Assembly: GCA_002503055.1 (NCBI GenBank)
Contig: DAQX01000004.1
Location: 1-45,959, forward strand
Origin: Euryarchaeota archaeon UBA86
GTDB taxonomy: Archaea > Thermoplasmatota > Poseidoniia > Poseidoniales > Thalassarchaeaceae
Direction: 5' to 3'
DNA: 45,959 bases
Shown here: one piece after another, positions 26,559 to 33,900 of the stretch
Layout of the letters: the number at the start of each line of letters is the position of its first letter
Numbering within the stretch: the stretch's first letter is position 1
Notes under the pieces: model-generated
The model's input: only the letters and a program-made list of their open reading frames with translations
The model's database searches: none
Told to the model about the DNA's origin: nothing
Made by a program: the position numbers and the translations under genes

Positions 26559-27701
26559 TTATCTGCCTCGGCGCCTTCTCTGGGCCTCGTCGGTGATTGA
26601 ATCCTCTAGAGAATCAAAGTCTGTACCTATCTCTTCTTTGAGTGAATCGAGTGATTTTCTAAGTGATCTGGAGATTTTCTTTGGCATATCCAGTTTCAAC
26701 AGTACGGTCACTGAACCTCTGCCTCTCCTACCCCCTGGTAAACCACGCCCGGGTAGATTGAATGTGTCTCCAGGATTGGAGCCAGCTGGAATCTTGATTC
26801 TTAGATCCTCTCCATCAAGATGTGGGATAATTACCTGAGTGCCCAGAGCGAGTTCGACAAAACCTAGCGGAAGCGCCATCAGGAGATCCGAACCGTCTCT
26901 CTCGAACCAAGGGTGCTCGATAACCTCGATTTGGATATACAAATCTCCATTCTCTCCTCTACCTCCCCTGGGAGCCTCTCCGTGACCTCGCATTCTAAGT
27001 CGCGTTCCAGAAGATACGCCAGCAGGGACTGTAAATTTGACTTGCTTGGGCTTCGTTAATCTCCCTTCTCCACCACAAGCCTCACAGGGGTCACTGACAA
27101 TACGACCTTCTCCTCTGCAGGTGGAACAATCGGTAACCACCTGTTTAGTGAAGAATCCTGCCTTCTCTATTCTCTGAATTCTGCCTCTACCATCACAAGT
27201 AGGGCATTCTCTCACTCCTTCGGGTGTTGGTGAGCCTCTGCCGTCACACTCATCGCATATCTTCAGTACATCGATTTCCATCGATTGTTCGGCTCCATCG
27301 AATACTGTTTGGAATGGAATCTCGTGGTTTACTAGAAGGTCGGTTCCTCGACTTCTCCTACGAGGGCCGCCGCCGCTGAAAATCTGGCTGAAAATGCTCT
27401 CTATCCCTCCTCCAAACAAGTCGTCTATACTGATATTAACTCCTTGGAAACCTCCCGGGCCGAAGGGTGAACCGCCCGGTTGTTCGTGGCCAAACATGTC
27501 ATACTTCTTGCGCTCGTCAGGATTGGAAAGTACTGCATATGCCTCTTGGACTTGTTTGAACTTAGTCTCGGCTTCTGAATCGTCGGGATTCTTGTCGGGA
27601 TGATATCTGCGTGCTAAGGACCTGAAGGCACGCTTGATTTCCGAATCGGTAGCTTCCTTGGAGATCTCGAGAACCTCGTAGTAATCTCTCTTTCCAGACA
27701 T
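26559..27701 (-). CDS. dnaJ: Chaperone DnaJ (Hsp40, type I)
   Basis: A 380-aa type I Hsp40 co-chaperone that delivers substrates to DnaK and stimulates its ATPase. The J domain (about 5-70) has the essential HPD at 34-36. A Gly/Phe linker (GGSPFGPGGFQG) follows, then the zinc-finger domain with four CxxCxGxG units (CDECDGRG, CPTCDGRG, CSTCRGEG, CEACGGEG), and the two beta-sandwich substrate-binding domains. Length matches bacterial DnaJ. DnaJ in mesophilic euryarchaea is generally thought to come from bacteria. dnaK and grpE are not in the window. It follows a zinc-ribbon membrane protein gene after 42 bases, which contain one arm of a GGTGAGG/CCTCACC inverted repeat (27709-27715 and 27738-27744). 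Confidence 0.96.
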   Translation of the reverse strand: MSGKRDYYEVLEISKEATDSEIKRAFRSLARRYHPDKNPDDSEAETKFKQVQEAYAVLSNPDERKKYDMFGHEQPGGSPFGPGGFQGVNISIDDLFGGGIESIFSQIFSGGGPRRRSRGTDLLVNHEIPFQTVFDGAEQSMEIDVLKICDECDGRGSPTPEGVRECPTCDGRGRIQRIEKAGFFTKQVVTDCSTCRGEGRIVSDPCEACGGEGRLTKPKQVKFTVPAGVSSGTRLRMRGHGEAPRGGRGENGDLYIQIEVIEHPWFERDGSDLLMALPLGFVELALGTQVIIPHLDGEDLRIKIPAGSNPGDTFNLPGRGLPGGRRGRGSVTVLLKLDMPKKISRSLRKSLDSLKEEIGTDFDSLEDSITDEAQRRRRGR

Positions 27702-27743
27702 GCTTACCGGTGAGGGCTCCTAATCGACTGTTTTCAACCTCAC

Positions 27744-28499
27744 CTATGTCAGTAGGTCTCCACATGATGTACAGTATGCAGTTCCTGCATTGTTCAGAGC
27801 CCCACAGGATGGACAAGATAGGACCGAGCGAGCTAGGCTTGAGTCTGTTGGACTGGCCCACATATCTGAGGAATTGGAGGGCTTGGCTTTCGGCTTAGCC
27901 GACTTCTTCTCCATCCTACGCTTGGCAGAGTTATCCAGGCTGCGGCTGACCCAAGTGGAAAATCTGGAAATTAACCCGGGCCCCTTTGATTTTGAAATAG
28001 CCTGCTCATCTACGATTGTACTGATTCCTTGATTACGCGATCTTGTCTCATCTTCTTCATCGGAGATCTCTTCTTCTCGCCTTTCTTGGTTCAGCGAGCC
28101 TATGCTGCCTTTCTGGAGTTGCATAGAACGCATAGCAGCCCTTCCCTTCTTGGGGGATTTGGCCTTTGTTTCCAGTTTCTCTATCGCGGAATCACCTTTC
28201 TCCCAAAGGCCTTTATCTTCTCGTGAATATATTTTCGACAGTTTTCTAATCGCCTGTGAGCGATGATACTCGTGGTCCTCGACTTTGCGGTACCTCACAA
28301 ACATGATTAGTCCAATTGCCAGAGCCGCTCCGTGGAGAGAATATAGCAGAATCGGGTCCTCAGAAAGGACTTCTTCAAGCGTTGTCAGTGCGAATCTAAT
28401 TGCCACTAAGCAAAGAGTAGGCGCAACTAACAGGGCAGCGCCTAGCACTTGAGAGCGTTCAGACACGGCTCTTTGTCTCAAGTCGCATCTTTGAATCAT
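27744..28499 (-). CDS. Two-helix membrane protein with C-terminal zinc ribbon
   Basis: A 251-aa protein. Two hydrophobic segments (about 18-37 and 50-67) are followed by a long, highly charged, probably helical or disordered cytoplasmic region (about 70-220), and the protein ends in a zinc ribbon (CPSCGALNNAGTAYCTSCGD, about 227-247). The basic N-terminus could instead start at an internal GTG before SERSQVLG. The layout resembles archaeal membrane proteins with a terminal zinc-ribbon-2 domain of unknown role. It is transcribed toward dnaJ and may share its transcript. It is divergent from the UPF0201 gene; the 58-base gap has a small GGAAG/CTTCC triloop hairpin at 28510-28522. Confidence 0.7.
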   Translation of the reverse strand: MIQRCDLRQRAVSERSQVLGAALLVAPTLCLVAIRFALTTLEEVLSEDPILLYSLHGAALAIGLIMFVRYRKVEDHEYHRSQAIRKLSKIYSREDKGLWEKGDSAIEKLETKAKSPKKGRAAMRSMQLQKGSIGSLNQERREEEISDEEDETRSRNQGISTIVDEQAISKSKGPGLISRFSTWVSRSLDNSAKRRMEKKSAKPKAKPSNSSDMWASPTDSSLARSVLSCPSCGALNNAGTAYCTSCGDLLT

Positions 28500-28557
28500 T
28501 CGTGCTCTTGGAAGTTGCTTCCGCAGCGCTCATGAGCCTTCAACGACTGGCATCGCC

Positions 28558-29067
28558 ATGGCAGGCATCCGCCTATCTACCACGATTCGTCCACACGAGG
28601 ATCCGATTCGGGTTGTCAAATCAGTTCTGAGTATGTTTCCAGAATGGGTTTCTGACTCCGTGCCTGAACCAAACACATTCCCTCAGTCTCGGAAGAATGT
28701 TGTTCTAGAAGGAGAATGTGAAACACTGGGCACTCTGCTTGATTCTGCACGGGATCAAAGAATTCTAGACACTGCCTTAGATGCTATATCGATGAATATG
28801 CAAGGAGATTCGGCTACATTCTCAATCTCTAGACAAGCAGCTATGGCTGGTAAGTTGTCATTTGTGCTTGAGGAGCGACCACTAGGGGGCAAGATTGAGG
28901 TTGGAATTGAGATGGATGGACTTGCTGAGTGGCTAGAGAAGGTAACTTGGCACCCGGGTCGAGATTCGGTGCCAAGAGCTGTTGGTGATGGTTTGAGTAT
29001 GTCAGAGCAGGGAGAGCCTGTGGAATGGTTCGATAAGTTAGGTAATCCGACTATTAATGATGATTAA
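28558..29067 (+). CDS. UPF0201 (COG1325) family protein, predicted RNA-binding
   Basis: A 169-aa archaeal protein of the UPF0201 family. Family-like segments are the N-terminal TTIRPHEDPIRVVKSVLSMFP, the central RILDTALDAI helix, SISRQAAMAGKLSFV, and ERPLGGKIEVGIEM. Members adopt a fold related to ribosomal protein L5 and have been predicted to work with the archaeal exosome, but no activity is established. The C-terminal 30 residues extend beyond the usual domain (about 140 aa). Its stop codon interlocks with that of the Pcp-Nudix gene (TTAA shared). Confidence 0.8.
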   Translation: MAGIRLSTTIRPHEDPIRVVKSVLSMFPEWVSDSVPEPNTFPQSRKNVVLEGECETLGTLLDSARDQRILDTALDAISMNMQGDSATFSISRQAAMAGKLSFVLEERPLGGKIEVGIEMDGLAEWLEKVTWHPGRDSVPRAVGDGLSMSEQGEPVEWFDKLGNPTINDD

Positions 29068-30050
29068 TTCGGGATTCCTTCTTCTAGCCATCTAGTAATG
29101 ATTGGCAAATCTGCTGGTAGCCACTTCACATCCAGCAACTCTTGCCTTGACAGCCATCTAGAATCTTCATGCTCCCTTAGGGTAATCGAATCGGGATTTA
29201 TCCGGCCACAATTCCAGATTTGCAACCTAACGGTCCGGTCTTCGTAATCGAACGAGACTGACTCTACCAAATCACCTGGTTCAATGGACACACCCATCTC
29301 TTCCTCAATTTCCCTACTCAGGGCCTGCGAGGCAGATTCTCCTTCGTCGACCTTTCCGCCGGGAAATTCCCACCAGCCAGCCCAGGCGTCTTGAGTTGGT
29401 CGCTTACAGGCTAGAATTCGTCCTTTATCATCAAATAATAGTGCAGCCACGACATCATAGGTTGGCCTCAATACCATGGATTCTGCAATCTTCATCACAA
29501 TCTCAACTTGTTTTTCGACCGAGATTAATTCGGCAGGAGGAAGATGAACGAATATTGCCGGTGTGTCTGAATTATCTGTCTCACTGAGGGCATATAGGGT
29601 CCTGTAGTATGTCTCATTGCAGACATATCCTCCAGCATTCATACTCCATTCAACGAAATCATCGTGTTCAAATTCCTCATCCAAAATGTGAATGGGTGCT
29701 GTGGTCTCCAAGTTTGGCGGTCCATCAGTTTCGATTTGTTTGGATTCTATTAATCGGCCAGAGTTGTCAGGCTCCGACATTGCAATTAGATTGTTAGCCA
29801 TCCTCTCCAAGTTTATTCTATCTCTATTGGCACCTAGTCCGAGATGAATGATTCCCCTATATCTGACTCCGTCTTGGATTCTCTGTGAGATCAGGCAAGA
29901 TCCTTGCTTGTCCACACTTAGTAGATCAGTCTGGATTTTCAGACTGGTGGGACTCATGCCAGATAGGATATTGAGTACATCCTCTGAAACATTGTTAGAA
30001 TGGCCTGAGAATACAGGGAATGCTGTAATCAGTAATTTGTCATCTGGCAC
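29064..30050 (-). CDS. Pyroglutamyl peptidase I / Nudix hydrolase fusion protein
   Basis: A 328-aa two-domain protein starting at GTG (30048-30050). Residues 1-190 follow pyroglutamyl peptidase I (C15). LLITAFPVFSG is at the N-terminus, GLGANRDRINLERMANN holds the catalytic Glu (E82), AGGYVCNETYYRTL the nucleophile C144, and FVHLPP the histidine H169. All three catalytic residues are kept at spacing close to the stand-alone enzyme. Residues about 198-328 are a MutT-like Nudix domain: CKRPTQDAWAGWWEFPGGK leads into the box GGKVDEGE...REIEEEMGV (231-254), complete. Known activities are removal of N-terminal pyroglutamate and hydrolysis of (oxidised) nucleoside triphosphates. Both in one chain is unusual. 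Cytoplasmic, no signal peptide. Confidence 0.85.
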   Translation of the reverse strand: MPDDKLLITAFPVFSGHSNNVSEDVLNILSGMSPTSLKIQTDLLSVDKQGSCLISQRIQDGVRYRGIIHLGLGANRDRINLERMANNLIAMSEPDNSGRLIESKQIETDGPPNLETTAPIHILDEEFEHDDFVEWSMNAGGYVCNETYYRTLYALSETDNSDTPAIFVHLPPAELISVEKQVEIVMKIAESMVLRPTYDVVAALLFDDKGRILACKRPTQDAWAGWWEFPGGKVDEGESASQALSREIEEEMGVSIEPGDLVESVSFDYEDRTVRLQIWNCGRINPDSITLREHEDSRWLSRQELLDVKWLPADLPIITRWLEEGIPN

Positions 30051-30136
30051 GACATTGCGAGTAAGGGGTTATTGTTCGGCTTTTCTGTGCTCATCGTGGC
30101 GTCAGGTTGATTCGTTCGCCACCAAGGGAATAGGCG

Positions 30137-30472
30137 ATGGCAGAGGAGTATGTCGTCAGTATCGCGGCCCAGGAAGAGCCTGATTCAGGCAGCGCTATCG
30201 GCGCATTGGGTGTAGTTTGGTACGAGCTGAGTGGAGGAATAGGGCCTTGGGGTGCATTGCGTCCACTATTTGCTTTATTCCTCTCATTAGTGCCGTTCCT
30301 GTTTCTAGGTCAGCACTTCAATCGTCAACATAGGAAGGCTTTCGGTTACTTTGTAATTCAACTTCCACTAATTCTATCTGTCGTCATGTGGCCTGTACTC
30401 TGGGTATGGTCTATTGCTGACGCTTGGTGGGTGTCGAGTCGCATTGTCGCTAAAGCCGAGAACAGTAGTTAG
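30137..30472 (+). CDS. Small two-helix membrane protein
   Basis: A 111-aa protein starting at ATG with a short acidic N-terminus. Two or three hydrophobic segments follow (about 18-34 weak, 41-59, 70-95), rich in Trp near the end (MWPVLWVWSIADAWWVSSRI). It resembles small TM2-like or uncharacterised archaeal membrane proteins, but no family is certain. It is divergent from the Pcp-Nudix gene across 86 bases containing a GTGGCG/CGCCAC inverted repeat (30096-30101 and 30117-30122). It is convergent with the next gene, the stop codons interlocking in TTAG. Confidence 0.65.
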   Translation: MAEEYVVSIAAQEEPDSGSAIGALGVVWYELSGGIGPWGALRPLFALFLSLVPFLFLGQHFNRQHRKAFGYFVIQLPLILSVVMWPVLWVWSIADAWWVSSRIVAKAENSS

Positions 30473-30936
30473 AATCCATCTGGTAATTCCATCGGACTGA
30501 ATAGATGACCTGGAGATCCTGCTAGGGAAAGTTGTGTTCTGGCTAATCGCTCCCATTCTCGTAATAGAGTCAAAGAGGGGGCAAAGGGCAATTGGCTCTC
30601 ATTTAGTATACTGCGGATTAGTGTATCAAAGATATCCATCCTATCTTCGTCTAGACTTCCCAGAAGCCTCTCCAAAGGGAATGATTCGATGGTTGGGGCG
30701 TCGGGATTGGAATCTATCGGCCAAGGTTCAACTAGGTTCTCAGGCAATGTCTCGCCTCCCCTCTGTGCTGCCTTGGCGAGAGAATCGAGGATTATGCGGA
30801 TGTACTTCGAGAGTACTAGCGATACCTCGATTACAGGCATGTTAAATTGGTTGACAAAACTAACCATGTTCTCCTGCAGGAAGAGTAGTCTGTCTTCAAC
30901 TGGTTGGTCGGGAGAAGGGACTCTGTCTCCTTCCAT
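30469..30936 (-). CDS. Helical hypothetical protein downstream of the giant secreted protein
   Basis: A 155-aa cytoplasmic protein starting at ATG, predicted all-helical from its pattern, with no cysteines, signal peptide or membrane segment. It ends in LFSPMELPDGF. The gene begins 30 bases after the stop of the 1903-aa secreted protein on the same strand and may be read from the same transcript. No family recognised. Whether it has any functional link to the giant protein is unknown. Confidence 0.65.
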   Translation of the reverse strand: MEGDRVPSPDQPVEDRLLFLQENMVSFVNQFNMPVIEVSLVLSKYIRIILDSLAKAAQRGGETLPENLVEPWPIDSNPDAPTIESFPLERLLGSLDEDRMDIFDTLIRSILNESQLPFAPSLTLLREWERLARTQLSLAGSPGHLFSPMELPDGF

Positions 30937-30966
30937 GATTATGCGCGTAAGTCAGAGCACAAGAAC

Positions 30967-33900
30967 TCAACTAGTGGTTCGGTCATCGTATCTGATGGGT
31001 GAGCCACTATTTCCTCTGACGCCATCTAGCATGTCATCTTCTATCTCGAAGAAGTCATTCAGCCAATCACCATCTGTGTCCCAGTTTGTTGGATCGGTTC
31101 CATCTGCTATCTGATCACCGTCGATGTCGATATGCCACCATCCGTACACATATTCTCCTAGTCCAGTGTTCGGAAGGTGATACTGGTCGCCAGCAAATCG
31201 CTGATATTCATCTGCCCAAGCCCCATTAACCAGCACAACATCATTACTTGAATCGACATCTTCGTAATCCAGATCGTTGTCGTCGATGACTAGAGCATAG
31301 AGCATATCGGCATTATTCACTCTGTACATCCTGAAGTAATTCGTACTCAATGCAGCGCTGCCTGAGCAGGTCCCCAAGAGTGATTCTCGTAACTGCCACC
31401 ATTCCTGTACAATATTGCCTGAGCAATCGAAAAGACCGGCGTTCCTTACCAATGAAGGAGAGGCGAGAGAAGCATTCACGAGGCCATAATACTCTTGGAA
31501 GTTGTTGTATGGGACATATATGCAACTCCCACTAGAGCAATCCCATGACCCGTCATTATCCGCATCCTGACCGGAATCAGAGGAGTCAGTGGCATCATGG
31601 GTGAACCAAGTCCAAGTTAGCTCAGGCCTTGCAATGCTGCTTACGCTTATGTTCACAGGTTTCCAATTTGTAGTGGTAATCTGCTGCCAGACTACTGCTA
31701 TTTTGAGATATGAGGACCAGTTATCGTTGTCTTCATTCCAACCTCTGTAGTACTCATAGAAGTCGGGCATCATGTCTCCATCGGTATCGTTGTCTAATGG
31801 ATTGGTTCCATACTTGAAGACCTCTCTTCCATCGGATAGATTAGTGTCTTGGACATAATCAATTACCACTCCGTTCTGCATAATCGGCTTCATCACCATC
31901 GAGTCATCATCGGAGTCGGAATCGAGAGGATGTGTACCGTTCTCGTACTCCATCAGATTGCTGAAGTAAAGATCTTGGAAGCCTTGGCCAATCTGTTGAT
32001 CAGTCGGAGCAGGGGTAAACTCTCTGCCTTCCCAAACTCCCTGTTCAGCCGGCATATCCTCCCAAACCCTGTCATACCAACCATCTGCATCGGGATCGTA
32101 TTCTGTGTCAAGCGGGTTAATTGGATTCATAGACCATCGATAGGCGTTGATTGGTAAGAATTCGCCATAGATCGAGTAGCAGAACTCCCATCCATCGGGC
32201 ATACCGTCTCTGTCCGAATCACTATCTGTAGGGTCACTTACTCCGGCGATACTGTAGTTGAATGTATCAGGATCTATCTCGTTGATCAGGCCGGCACGCT
32301 CCGCCGAAACCAAACTCTTTGTTGAGAATTGAACATACAGTTGGGCGAATGCCGCTTCAGGCGAGAGTCCATTCTCTTGGATTTGTGCTGTCACGGCATC
32401 AGCGCCGTAGGATACTAATCCTGTTCCATTGGGGATGGTATCTATTGCGGATCTTTTTCCATAGACTCTAGCATCGTATTCTGCTAGATTGTCAAATGAT
32501 TCTGAGTCGGATATGTAGCCATCACCATTACAATCGAATGAGTCTCCATCGGAATCGACATGAATATCACTGTCGGTGAGTGGGTTCATCTCCCATTTGT
32601 TCTCTTCAAGGTTCCACTCTGTGAACCAGTACTCGTATCCATCACTCATTCCGTCTCGATCGGTGTCCTCGGCATTGGGGTCTGATGCGCCCAGTAAAGC
32701 GGAAACTACTGGTTTGGGGGCGCCGCCATCTTGCCAGTCTTCAAACTGTGCGATTGCTAATTCGGCCCTTCCTTCTTTGTTGAATAGAATCCTGAATACC
32801 CTGTTGACTGCTTCGTCCGGGTCAATCTGTTCAGCCTCCTGCCACATCCTAGGGGCATCGGGAGGCGATAATCCTCCGTTGGCAGGGTTGTTGAAAGTCA
32901 GGTTCAACTCTACTAAATCGGTAATACCATCCCTGTCAGAGTCATAATTTCCATCTCCTGGAACTAATGGATTGAGGGTCCAAACTTCGTCGGTAGCATT
33001 CCATCTGGTGAAAATCAGCTCAATTCCATCGAGTAATCCGTCATTATCTGTGTCAGGATTGTTCGGATCTGCTGTCCTTCCGGTTTTGTTGAATTGTTCT
33101 TCGGTCAGGAAAGAGCCGAAGGATGCTGAGGACTGAGCAGAGAGCCAAGGAGATGCGAGTAACTCGCCGCCCACGCTGAGTAAGTAGAACTGTGGAACGG
33201 TTATGAGTTCGTCTGTTTCACTGAGATTTGAGTCAATAACATTGTATTCTTCCCAGTTATTCATTCCGTCACCATCTGGGTCACCTGTCCTGTCTCTTTC
33301 ATCCACAGGATTCAGAGTCCATCCTCCATCGAATAAGCTCCATCTAGCGAAGTAGAATTCCCAACCATCAGGCATTCCGTCTCTGTCTGAGTCGGCCGAG
33401 AGAGGATTGGCCGAGCCTACATCTTGAGGAGTAGTTCCATTGACTAGGCTGCTGTAAGCAAGGCTGGTTCTATCTCCAAATGAGTCTTCAGCAAAATCCA
33501 TCCAAGAATCGTTCCACAGTAAAGTTGTGAAATTCTCAGGATAAGCCTCACCTGCTGCAGTTTGATCACCATAGAGGATACTGGACTTCAGGTGATATTC
33601 CAACCAGTTGACTAGACTCTCTTCGAGACTTAGGTTCCCGTCTCTGTCGATATCGTAGCCGTCACCGTCTGGGTTGTTGAGGTAATCAGAGCCATTAAGT
33701 GGATTGATTCCAGAGTTGTCCTTATTCCAAGAGCATGCATATCGGGCCTCCCAGCCATCCGGTAGAGAGTCTCCATCGGAGTCTATGTTGTTTGGATCAG
33801 TAGCAGACCAATTAGCCGCTGCCTGCGCTGTCTCTCCATGAGTAGACAATCCTTCCCTCAGGACAGTCTCAAGAAGATTGGACCACATGTATTCACAGAG

